NCBI RefSeq assembly: GCF_016863635.1
Contig: NZ_BOPG01000016.1
Span: forward strand, 1 to 59,289
From: Virgisporangium aurantiacum
Lineage (GTDB): Bacteria > Actinomycetota > Actinomycetes > Mycobacteriales > Micromonosporaceae
Direction: 5' to 3'
Length of the DNA: 59,289 nucleotides
Shown here: positions 17,580-24,539 of the stretch, one piece after another
Layout of the letters: each line of letters begins with the position of its first letter
Numbering within the stretch: the first letter of the stretch is position 1
Notes under the pieces: generated by a model
Databases searched by the model: none
Seen by the model: the letters and a program-made list of their open reading frames with translations, nothing else
Told to the model about the DNA's origin: nothing
Position numbers and translations under genes: made by a program

Positions 17580-18857
17580 TTACCCGGCCGCCAGGAACCC
17601 CCGGCGGTCGGCCAGGAACGCCTCGACGGCGGCCGTGAACTGGTCACATTCGGTGTCGCCGACGGCGAGCGACAGCGCGACCATGCCGCGCCGGGCCACG
17701 TGGATCCCGCGCTCGAGGAGGTCGAGGAAGAAGAGTTCGCGCAGTCGCGGGTCGGCGCCATCGGCCGCCGCGGCGTTTGTCGGTGGTTCAGAAAGAAAGT
17801 GGACGGCGAGCATGGACCCGATCCCCGAGAAGTGGGCGGGCAGCCCGGCCGTGAGCGCGTTCAGCCGCTCGCGGAGCGCGTCGCCGCGGGCGTTCAGCGC
17901 GACGGCCGCCGCCGGCGTGTAGACCTCGGTGAGCCCCGCCAGCCCGGCCGACATCGTCAGCACGTTGTTGTTGAACGTGCCGGGATGCGCGACGGCATCG
18001 GGACGCGACGGGTCGAACCGCTCCATCACGTCGCGCCGGCCGCCGAACGCGCCGAACGACATGCCGCCGCCGATGTACTTGCCGATCGTGGTGAGGTCGG
18101 GGGTGATCCCCAGCAGGGCCTGCCGCCCGCCGGCCGACAGCCGCGACGTCATCACCTCGTCGAAGATCAGCAGGGCACCGTGTTCGGTGGCCTTCCGCCG
18201 CAGCGCCGTGAGGAACTCGGGCGTGCCCGGGATGCAGCCGCCGGAACCGAGCACGGGTTCCACCAGGACGGCGGCGTACTCATCCGTGATGTCGACATCG
18301 GGGTCGTTGTAGGTGGCGATCACGAACTCGTGCGGCAGGTTCAGCGGGTCGCCGTGCCCGCCGTGGAACGACAGGACGCTGCCGTGGTAGCCGCCGTCGA
18401 AGACCAGCACCTTCCGGCGTCCCGTATGCAGTGTCGCCGTGGCGAGCGCGAGCGTGTTCGCCTCGGTGCCGGAGTTGGTGAACCGCAGCAGCTCCATCGA
18501 CGGGATCCGCGCCGAGATCGCCGCCGCGAACGGACCCTCGAGCATGGTGTGACCGCTGAGGTTGATGCCGTCGTCGAGGGCCCTCCTGACCGCGGCCATG
18601 ATCACCGGGTGCGAGTGGCCGTACAGCCCGGCCGTGTACTCGCCGACGAGGTTGACGTACTCGTGGCCGTCGGCGTCCCAGACCCGGCAGCCCTCGCCCC
18701 GCACGATGCCGAGCGGGAACGGCGGGTGGTACAGGACGCTGCGGGTGTTCCCGCCGGGCAGGGCCGCGGCCGCCGCCTCGTACCGCTCCCGACTCTTCGG
18801 GTTCTTGCCGGCGTACCGCTCCCGCGCCTCTGCGACCGCCGTGTCGAGCCTGCTCAC
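17580..18857 (-). CDS. Class III aminotransferase, glutamate-1-semialdehyde aminomutase-like
   Basis: PLP enzyme of about 425 aa. The catalytic Lys260 sits in LTTIGKYIGGGMSFGAFGG and the PLP-nitrogen Asp233 in LIFDEVMTSR, with the phosphate-binding segment RFTNSGTEANTLALA near 126-140. The sequence is closest to HemL-like aminotransferases, but a bona fide hemL normally lies in a heme cluster and none is here, so a secondary-metabolism or catabolic substrate is likely. The start is the GTG at 18857, fixed by a TAGACT box 7 nt upstream (leaderless). It heads the run FKBP, metallophosphatase, lactonase, TetR. Confidence 0.88.
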   Translation of the reverse strand: MSRLDTAVAEARERYAGKNPKSRERYEAAAAALPGGNTRSVLYHPPFPLGIVRGEGCRVWDADGHEYVNLVGEYTAGLYGHSHPVIMAAVRRALDDGINLSGHTMLEGPFAAAISARIPSMELLRFTNSGTEANTLALATATLHTGRRKVLVFDGGYHGSVLSFHGGHGDPLNLPHEFVIATYNDPDVDITDEYAAVLVEPVLGSGGCIPGTPEFLTALRRKATEHGALLIFDEVMTSRLSAGGRQALLGITPDLTTIGKYIGGGMSFGAFGGRRDVMERFDPSRPDAVAHPGTFNNNVLTMSAGLAGLTEVYTPAAAVALNARGDALRERLNALTAGLPAHFSGIGSMLAVHFLSEPPTNAAAADGADPRLRELFFLDLLERGIHVARRGMVALSLAVGDTECDQFTAAVEAFLADRRGFLAAG

Positions 18858-18864
18858 GATCGCG

Positions 18865-18874
18865 AGTCTACGAT
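18865..18874. promoter_or_regulatory. Overlapping divergent -10 boxes, both leaderless
   Basis: Only 24 bp separate two divergent GTG starts. The minus-strand box TAGACT (18870-18865) and the plus-strand box TACGAT (18869-18874) share two bases, and each ends exactly 7 nt before its GTG (18857 and 18882). There is no room for a leader or ribosome site on either side. Confidence 0.65.
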
Positions 18875-18881
18875 CGCGAAC

Positions 18882-19703
18882 GTGGAATTCGGAGTGGGCT
18901 ACTTCCCGACGCACGACGGCATCGGCCCGGCCGAGCTGGCCAAACTGGTCGAGGAGCGCGGCCAGGAGTCGCTGTTCTTCGCCGAGCACACGCACATCCC
19001 GGCCAGCCGGGACAGCCCGTGGGGTGGTGGTCCGGTGCTGCCGCAGAAGTACTGGCACTGCTACGACCTGTTCGTCGCGGTCACCGCGGCGCTGGTCGCC
19101 ACCACGCGGCTGCGCGTCGGCAGCGGCGTCTGCCTGGTCGTCGAGCGCGACCCCATCACCACGGCGAAGGAGGTCGCCAGCGTCGACCGCATCTCCGGCG
19201 GCCGGTTCGAGTTCGGCATCGGCGCCGGCTGGAACCGCGAGGAGATGCGCAACCACGGCACCGACCCGCGCACCCGGATGGCGCTGCTGGGCGAACGGGT
19301 CGAGGCGATGAAGGCGATCTGGACGCAGCACGAGGCGTCCTACCGGGGGACGTACGTGAACTTCGACCGGATCTGGCAGTACCCGAAACCGGCCCAGCGC
19401 CCGCACCCCCCGATCCTCGTCGGCGGCGAGGGCCCGACGGTGCTCGACCGCGTGCGGTCGTACGGCTCGGCCTGGTTCCCCAACTTCTCCGGCTCCGACG
19501 AGTTCCGCGACCGCATCGTCGAGGCCGCCCGCACCGTCGAGGTCCAGGTGTGCGGCGCGCCCACCGACGTCGCGACGCTCGACCGCTTCCGGCAGGCCGG
19601 CGTGACCCGCGTGGTGCGCTGGCTGCCGACCGGCCCGCGCGGCCACGTCGAAGGCGCGCTCGACCGGTGGGAGCAGGCGATCGCCGAGCTCGTCGGTGCC
19701 TAG
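18882..19703 (+). CDS. LLM-class F420-dependent oxidoreductase
   Basis: Luciferase-like TIM-barrel oxidoreductase of about 273 aa, expected to use coenzyme F420. Family markers are the N-terminal MEFGVGYFPTHDGIGPAELA, the EHTHIPASR segment, VGSGVCLVVERDPITTAKE and GRFEFGIGAGWNREEMRNHG. It is cytoplasmic; substrate unknown. The GTG start is set by the leaderless TACGAT box. The last 8 nt overlap the next gene, a second F420-type enzyme, so the two are cotranscribed. Confidence 0.9.
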   Translation: MEFGVGYFPTHDGIGPAELAKLVEERGQESLFFAEHTHIPASRDSPWGGGPVLPQKYWHCYDLFVAVTAALVATTRLRVGSGVCLVVERDPITTAKEVASVDRISGGRFEFGIGAGWNREEMRNHGTDPRTRMALLGERVEAMKAIWTQHEASYRGTYVNFDRIWQYPKPAQRPHPPILVGGEGPTVLDRVRSYGSAWFPNFSGSDEFRDRIVEAARTVEVQVCGAPTDVATLDRFRQAGVTRVVRWLPTGPRGHVEGALDRWEQAIAELVGA

Positions 19704-20106
19704 CCTCGACCCCGGGCAGGCTCGCCTGCGGTTCGCGGCGGCCCGGGTGGCCCGGTTGGCGACGGCCGACGCGACCGGCGCGCCGCACGCGGTCCCGATG
19801 GTCTTCGCTCTGACGGGAGACACGATCTACAGCGCGGTCGACGCGAAGCCCAAGCGCACGACCGCGCTGCGCCGCCTGGCGAACGTGCGCGCCAACCCCC
19901 GGGTCGCCGTCCTGGCCGACCACTACGACGACGACTGGTCGACCCTGTGGTGGGTCCGCGCCGACGGCGAGGCCCGCGTCCTCGACCAGGCACCCGAGGC
20001 GCTGACCGTGCTGGCGGCAAAGTACGAGCAGTACCGGAACACCCCACCGCAGGGCCCGTTCCTCGCGATCGAGGTGCGCCACTGGTCCGGCTGGTCGGCC
20101 TCCTGA
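19696..20106 (+). CDS. PPOX-class F420-dependent oxidoreductase (TIGR03668 type)
   Basis: Small split-barrel flavin/deazaflavin enzyme of about 136 aa. The pattern FAAARVARLATADATGAPHAVPMVFALTGDTIYSAVD followed by NPRVAVLADHYDDDWSTLWWVRADGEARVL is typical of the pyridoxamine-oxidase-like F420 group. It starts at the GTG 19696 inside the LLM gene (8-nt overlap). It may act with the LLM enzyme on a shared substrate, but that is only inferred from coupling. Confidence 0.9.
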   Translation: MPSLDPGQARLRFAAARVARLATADATGAPHAVPMVFALTGDTIYSAVDAKPKRTTALRRLANVRANPRVAVLADHYDDDWSTLWWVRADGEARVLDQAPEALTVLAAKYEQYRNTPPQGPFLAIEVRHWSGWSAS

Positions 20107-20117
20107 CGGGCACCCGA

Positions 20118-20147
20118 TACCGCCAGACAGCGGTACAGTACGCGGTA
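20118..20147 (+). promoter_or_regulatory. Leaderless promoter and candidate autoregulatory operator of the TA pair
   Basis: The inverted repeat TACCGC-N6-GCGGTA (20118-20135) overlaps the -10 box TACAGT (20134-20139), which ends 7 nt before the antitoxin ATG. A second GCGGTA (20142-20147) is a direct repeat 12 bp downstream, on the same face of the helix. This arrangement suits a ribbon-helix-helix antitoxin repressor. Confidence 0.6.
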
Positions 20148-20380
20148 TGAAGGTCAAGACATCGCTCACGTTGGATCAGGACCTCATGCCGGTCGTTCGC
20201 CACCATGCCGCTCGGGCCGGGGTCGACCTCTCGACGTGGGTCGAGAAGGCCATCCGTGACCGGGCCGCGCACGAGGATCTTCTGGCGTACGAGGAGTGGC
20301 GGGCGTCGTGGTCGCAGGAAGACAAGGACATCGAGGCCGCGTTCGAGGCTGCTGACCGGGCCGAAGAGCTGACCGCGTGA
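20147..20380 (+). CDS. Ribbon-helix-helix antitoxin
   Basis: 77-aa protein. The N-terminal strand MKVKTSLTLDQDLMPVV and following helices (AARAGVDLSTWVEKAIRDRA) match the MetJ/CopG-type ribbon-helix-helix fold. The acidic C-terminus (SQEDKDIEAAFEAADRAEEL) is the likely toxin-binding tail. The ATG is leaderless. The stop overlaps the toxin start (GTGA), a classical toxin-antitoxin arrangement. It probably represses its own promoter through the repeats just upstream. Confidence 0.82.
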   Translation: MKVKTSLTLDQDLMPVVRHHAARAGVDLSTWVEKAIRDRAAHEDLLAYEEWRASWSQEDKDIEAAFEAADRAEELTA

Positions 20381-20679
20381 ACAAGGGCCTGGTGGTGGAG
20401 TACGTCATCGGCAACCAGCAGGCGCGCGTCGTGCTGGTGTCGGCATCCCGGTACAACCCCGGCCGCGGCACCTTCGCCGTGATCCGGCAGGCCACCGGCG
20501 CCCCTCCGCCGCCCAGTGTCACCGTGGTCACCGAGCCGGGAGACGCCGTCGCGGGCGTCGTCGACCTCACCCGTCTGCGACCGCTGGATCCGGACTCGGT
20601 CCGGCGCCGGGTCGGCGCGCTCACCGCGACGACCATGCGACGGGTGGACACCGCCCTGCGCAACTACCTCGACCTCTGA
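20377..20679 (+). CDS. MazF/PemK-like toxin
   Basis: About 100 aa. The C-terminal half (GVVDLTRLRPLDPDSVRRRVGALTATTMRRVDTALR) is the conserved end of MazF/PemK endoribonucleases, which cleave mRNA. The N-terminal RGD/Pro-rich active-site loop usual in MazF (R-x-G-D ... P-x-x-G) is missing or strongly altered; the protein begins MNKGLVVEYVIGNQQARVVL. The toxin may therefore be short, diverged or weakened. GTG start with 4-nt overlap to the antitoxin. Confidence 0.75.
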   Translation: MNKGLVVEYVIGNQQARVVLVSASRYNPGRGTFAVIRQATGAPPPPSVTVVTEPGDAVAGVVDLTRLRPLDPDSVRRRVGALTATTMRRVDTALRNYLDL

Positions 20680-20682
20680 GGT

Positions 20683-21549
20683 TCAGGACACCTGGGCGAT
20701 CGACTCGGCGATGCCGTCGAGGAGTTCGCGGGCCAGGAAGCCGATCCGCCCGTACCGGGGGATCAGGCGCTGGCCGGCCACCGCGTGCACCCAGGTGCCG
20801 AAGCACGCCGCCTGCTCCGGGTCGGCGCCGCGCGACAGCAGGCCGGCCACGATGCCGGCGCGCACGTCGCCGCTGCCCGAGGTGCCCAGGCCCGCGTCGC
20901 CGCTCTCCTCGCGCCACCGGCGGCCGTCGGGGTGGGCGACCGTGCCGAACAGGGACACCACCGCCCCGTACTTCTCCGCCAGCTCGGTCGCGGCGGCGGA
21001 GAGGTCGTCGCCGGGGTCGTGGCCGAGGAGGAAACCGGCCTCGGTGAGGTTCGGGGTCAGCACCACGGGTTGCGCGCCGAGCAGGTCGGGTTGGTGGCTC
21101 AGGGCGCCGAGGGCGTAGGCGTCGAGCACCAGGGCGGTGTCCGTGCCGGCCGCGTCGATCAGGTGCCGGAGGAGGTCGCCGGTCAGGTGGACGTCGTCGA
21201 GGCCGGGGCCGATCAGGATGACGCGGGCCTCCGCCGCCAGGTCCCGCAGGCGGTCGGGTGGCTCGCCGGCCACCGAACCGCTGTCGGTCTCCGGCAGGCC
21301 GATCACCAGCGCCTCGGGCACCTGGATGCTCAGCGCCGCCGCGGTCGACTCGGCCACCGCGAGTTGCAGCACGCCGGCCCCGGCGCGCAGGGCGGCGATG
21401 CCGGCGAGCAGCACGGCGCCGGGCGTGAACCGGGAACCGCCGACCACCAGGACGGTGCCGCGGGAGTCCTTGCCGCCGCCGGGCAGCGGCAGCGGCCAGT
21501 CGCGCAGCAACTGCGGGGTGACGACCCGCGGCTCAGACCGGTTCGGCAC
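20683..21549 (-). CDS. nnrD: ADP-dependent NAD(P)H-hydrate dehydratase
   Basis: Metabolite-repair enzyme of about 288 aa that dehydrates the damaged cofactor NAD(P)HX. It is a ribokinase-like fold with GTVLVVGGSRFTPGAVLLAGIAALRAGAG near the N-terminus, LTPNLTEAG and the phosphate-binding GTSGSGDVRAGIVAGLLSRG. The usual epimerase domain is absent, so this is the stand-alone dehydratase. The GTG at 21549 is chosen because AGGAGGAGG precedes it directly; an ATG at 21564 encodes that purine run and is less likely. It overlaps the histidine phosphatase gene by 17 nt. Confidence 0.88.
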   Translation of the reverse strand: MPNRSEPRVVTPQLLRDWPLPLPGGGKDSRGTVLVVGGSRFTPGAVLLAGIAALRAGAGVLQLAVAESTAAALSIQVPEALVIGLPETDSGSVAGEPPDRLRDLAAEARVILIGPGLDDVHLTGDLLRHLIDAAGTDTALVLDAYALGALSHQPDLLGAQPVVLTPNLTEAGFLLGHDPGDDLSAAATELAEKYGAVVSLFGTVAHPDGRRWREESGDAGLGTSGSGDVRAGIVAGLLSRGADPEQAACFGTWVHAVAGQRLIPRYGRIGFLARELLDGIAESIAQVS

Positions 21550-22258
21550 GGACCTCCTCCTCATGCGTCGGTTCGGCGCCCTCGCGGTGCAGGTGGTGGA
21601 CCCGGGCGAAGTCGACGATCTCCAGCGGGCCGTCGCCGGCGCGCTCCCACGTGGTCACCGAGCAGTTCGCGATCGTGCCGTCGTGGGCCAGTTCCATCAG
21701 TTGCTGCTCGGTGAGCCCCTCGATCAGGTAGCGCAGCAGGAACACCACGGCCTCGTGCCCGAACAGCAGGACCCGGCCGCCGTCGTGGTCGCGGCGCAGG
21801 TCGCCGAGCAGGCCGCGGAGCCGCAGGGCGACGTCGGCCCAGGACTCGCCACCCGGCGGGCGGTAGTAGAACTTGCCGAGCCGCTTGCGGCGGGCCGCCT
21901 CGTCGGGCAGCCGGGTCGTGACGCCGTGGTTGGTGAGCAGGTCGAGGATGCCGAGTTCGCGGTCGCGCAGGCGCTCGTCGCGGTGTACCGGCACGGGGGA
22001 GTCGAGGGACGCGAGCGCGATCTCCGCGGTCTGCACGGTGCGCAGGTACGGCGAGACCACGACCAGGTCGGGCGGGCGCTCGGCCAGCCAGGTGCCGACC
22101 GCGTCCGCCTGCTCGCGTCCGGTGTCGGACAGCGGGACGTCGGCGTCGCGCTCGGGGATGTCGATCTGCTCCAACCGGCCCGACTCGGCGGCCTCCGCCG
22201 CCAGGTTGCCGGTGCTCTCCCCGTGCCGGACGATCCCCAGCCACGTCAGCTCAGCCAT
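21533..22258 (-). CDS. Histidine phosphatase family protein
   Basis: Phosphoglycerate-mutase-like phosphatase of about 241 aa. The catalytic RHGES motif is at residues 11-15, with a second conserved histidine in LLFGHEAVVFLL near 173; SPYLRTVQTAE is also typical. The substrate is unknown. It is first in a two-gene operon with nnrD (17-nt overlap). A terminator hairpin separates it from the upstream MMPL gene. Confidence 0.9.
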   Translation of the reverse strand: MAELTWLGIVRHGESTGNLAAEAAESGRLEQIDIPERDADVPLSDTGREQADAVGTWLAERPPDLVVVSPYLRTVQTAEIALASLDSPVPVHRDERLRDRELGILDLLTNHGVTTRLPDEAARRKRLGKFYYRPPGGESWADVALRLRGLLGDLRRDHDGGRVLLFGHEAVVFLLRYLIEGLTEQQLMELAHDGTIANCSVTTWERAGDGPLEIVDFARVHHLHREGAEPTHEEEVRAEPV

Positions 22259-22263
22259 ATGAA

Positions 22264-22298
22264 AGACCCCACCCGGTCAAGGTATCCGGGTGGGGTCT
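22264..22298 (-). terminator. Terminator hairpin after the MMPL gene
   Basis: A perfect 13-bp stem (AGACCCCACCCGG with its complement at 22286-22298) around a 9-nt loop, placed between the MMPL stop at 22308 and the histidine phosphatase ATG at 22258. Confidence 0.75.
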
Positions 22299-22307
22299 CG
22301 GTCAAAC

Positions 22308-24413
22308 TCAGGAACGTGCGGGTACCACGGTAGGCAACCCGGGTTCGGAAGCGACTCCCCCGGTCGTGCCACCCCGCCGGGCCAGCCGGCTCGGCCACCA
22401 GACCTTCGGACCGATCGACAACGCCAGCGCCGGCACCAGCAGGCTCCGGACCAGGAACGTGTCGAGCAGGACGCCGACGGACACCACCACCGCGTTCTGC
22501 ACCGACGGCGTCAGCGGCAGCACCGCCAGCGAGGCGAACGTCGCCGCGAGCACCACGCCCGCGCTGGTGATCACGCCGCCGGTGACGGTCACCGCCCGCA
22601 GGACGCCGGCGCGGTGACCGTGCACGGCGACCTCCTCCCGGGCCCGGGTCATCAGAAAGATCGAGTAGTCGACGCCGAGCGCCACCAGGAACAGGAACGC
22701 CTGCAGCGGCAGCCCGAAGTACAGCTCCGGGTAGCCCATCGCGTCCAGGATGAACCCGGCCGCGCCCATCGCCGCCGCGTACGACAGCACCACGCTGGCC
22801 AGCAGCACCAGCGGCGCGACGATCGAGCGGAGCAGCAGCACCAGGATCACGAACACCACGGCGAGGATCAGCGGGATCACCACCCGGTCGTCGCGGGCGG
22901 ACGTCGTGTGGGTGTCGAGTTCGGCCGCCGTCGGTCCGCCGACCACCGCCTCGCCGCCCGGCACCGCGTGCACCGCCGTCCGCAGCCGCTCGATCACCTT
23001 CTTCGCCTCCGCCGTGTCGGGCGCGCCGGCCAGCACCGCGTCGATCCGCACGGCGCTCCCGTCGGCGGACACCTCGGGGTCGCCGACGGACGCCACGCCG
23101 TCGACCGTGCGGGCGGCGGCCGCCACCTCGGCGCTCCGGCCGGCCGCGGCGATGATCGTGGCGGGTGCCGACGTGCCACCCGCGAAGTGCGCGTCGATCA
23201 ACTGCTGCCCGCGGACCGAGCCGACCTCCTTGGTGAACACGTCCGCACCGGGCAGCCCGACGCTCAGGTTCCCGATGCCGAGGCACAGGATCCCCAGCGC
23301 CGCCGCGGTGCCGAGCCAGGTCGTCTTCGGGAACCGGCCGACCACGCCGGCCACCCGTCCCCAGCCCTTGTGCTGCGCGGCAACGTCGTCGCTCCCGGTG
23401 TAGCGCGGGACGAACGGCCAGAACAGCCAGCGTCCGCACAGCACCAGCAGCGCCGGCAGCAGCGTGGTCATCGCCACGAACGCGGCGGCGACGCCGACGG
23501 CCACGACCGGGCCGAGGCCGCGCGTCGCCGGCAGGTCCGCGGCCAGGAGGCAGAGCAGGGCGATCGCGACGGTCGCGGCCGAGGCGAGGATCGCGGGTGA
23601 CGAGCGACGCAGCGCGACCAGCATGGCCGCGTGCCGGTTCTCGTGGCGCCGTAGCTCCTCGCGGTACCGGGCGATCAGCAGCAGCGCGTAGTCAACGCCA
23701 ACGCCGAAGACGATCACCGTGAGCACGCTCTGGCTCTGGAAGTCGACCGCGACGCCGGCGTACTTCGCGAGGAAGTAGACGGCGGCGCTGGCGACCTGGC
23801 TCGCGATGCCGACGGTGATCAGCGGCAGCAGCCACAGCACCGGGCTGCGGTACGTGAACAGCAGGATCAGCACCACCACGCCGGCCGTCGTGAGCAGCAG
23901 CGTCGAGTCCATGCCCGCGAACGCGTCGAAGACGTCCATGTTGGCGCCGGCCGAGCCGGTCAGCCCGGTCCGCAGGCCGGCCGGCACGCCGTCCTCGATC
24001 AGGTCGTGGACGTCCTCGGTGGCCGTCTCCTGCGCGTCGGTGTCGCCGGCGAGCGGGAACGACATCAGCAGCGCCCTGCCGTCGTCGCTCGGCACCAGGT
24101 CCGGCGGTTGGCCGCCCACGGTGTAGCGGGCGAAGGCGGTGCGGTCGACGTCGACCGCGGCCCGGTCGGCGTCGGTGAGCCCGGTGTCGCGGGCGTAGAC
24201 GACCACCGCGATCATCCGGTTCGAGCCGGGAAACGCCTCCTCGGCCCGGTCGAGCGCCTTCGTCGTCTCGGCGCTCTCCGGCAGCGCGCCCAGTGCGTCG
24301 TTGTTCTGGACCTCGACGAGCTTCGCGGCGAACATCCCGCCGACCGTGGCCAGCACCAGCCACAGGACCAGCACCACGAATTTCGACAGCCGGCCGGACA
24401 CCAACCCGAACAT
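22308..24413 (-). CDS. MMPL-family RND transporter
   Basis: Inner-membrane transporter of about 701 aa with the duplicated RND plan: one helix, a large outer loop, five helices, then the same again. It begins MFGLVSGRLSKFVVLVLWLVLA and has the family motif VFGVGVDYALLLIARYREELRRHE in the first half, with GVDYSIFLMTRAREE in the second. Such proteins export lipids or siderophores, or efflux drugs; the substrate here is unknown. The ATG has GGAGGGG 8 nt upstream. It is divergent from the gamma-glutamyltransferase gene. Confidence 0.92.
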   Translation of the reverse strand: MFGLVSGRLSKFVVLVLWLVLATVGGMFAAKLVEVQNNDALGALPESAETTKALDRAEEAFPGSNRMIAVVVYARDTGLTDADRAAVDVDRTAFARYTVGGQPPDLVPSDDGRALLMSFPLAGDTDAQETATEDVHDLIEDGVPAGLRTGLTGSAGANMDVFDAFAGMDSTLLLTTAGVVVLILLFTYRSPVLWLLPLITVGIASQVASAAVYFLAKYAGVAVDFQSQSVLTVIVFGVGVDYALLLIARYREELRRHENRHAAMLVALRRSSPAILASAATVAIALLCLLAADLPATRGLGPVVAVGVAAAFVAMTTLLPALLVLCGRWLFWPFVPRYTGSDDVAAQHKGWGRVAGVVGRFPKTTWLGTAAALGILCLGIGNLSVGLPGADVFTKEVGSVRGQQLIDAHFAGGTSAPATIIAAAGRSAEVAAAARTVDGVASVGDPEVSADGSAVRIDAVLAGAPDTAEAKKVIERLRTAVHAVPGGEAVVGGPTAAELDTHTTSARDDRVVIPLILAVVFVILVLLLRSIVAPLVLLASVVLSYAAAMGAAGFILDAMGYPELYFGLPLQAFLFLVALGVDYSIFLMTRAREEVAVHGHRAGVLRAVTVTGGVITSAGVVLAATFASLAVLPLTPSVQNAVVVSVGVLLDTFLVRSLLVPALALSIGPKVWWPSRLARRGGTTGGVASEPGLPTVVPARS

Positions 24414-24457
24414 AATGTCGTCCCCTCCCTGTATATGGATGGGAGGTTCGGCGGCGG

Positions 24458-24500
24458 CGCTGACCGGGCCCGCACGATCCGCTGACGGCGCCGGTCAGCG
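24458..24500. promoter_or_regulatory. Inverted repeat in divergent promoter region
   Basis: CGCTGACCGG (24458-24467) and its complement CCGGTCAGCG (24491-24500) lie 23 nt apart between the MMPL and gamma-glutamyltransferase starts. It could be an operator for a dimeric regulator or a leader hairpin of the latter gene. Confidence 0.4.
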
Positions 24501-24539
24501 GCGGTAGCGTGAACCGACCCCCCGCATCGAGGAGGAGCG

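Noticed and set aside
17580..18857. Calling the aminotransferase hemL outright
   Set aside because: The motifs fit class III aminotransferases, but there are no heme genes around it, so the specific name is not justified.
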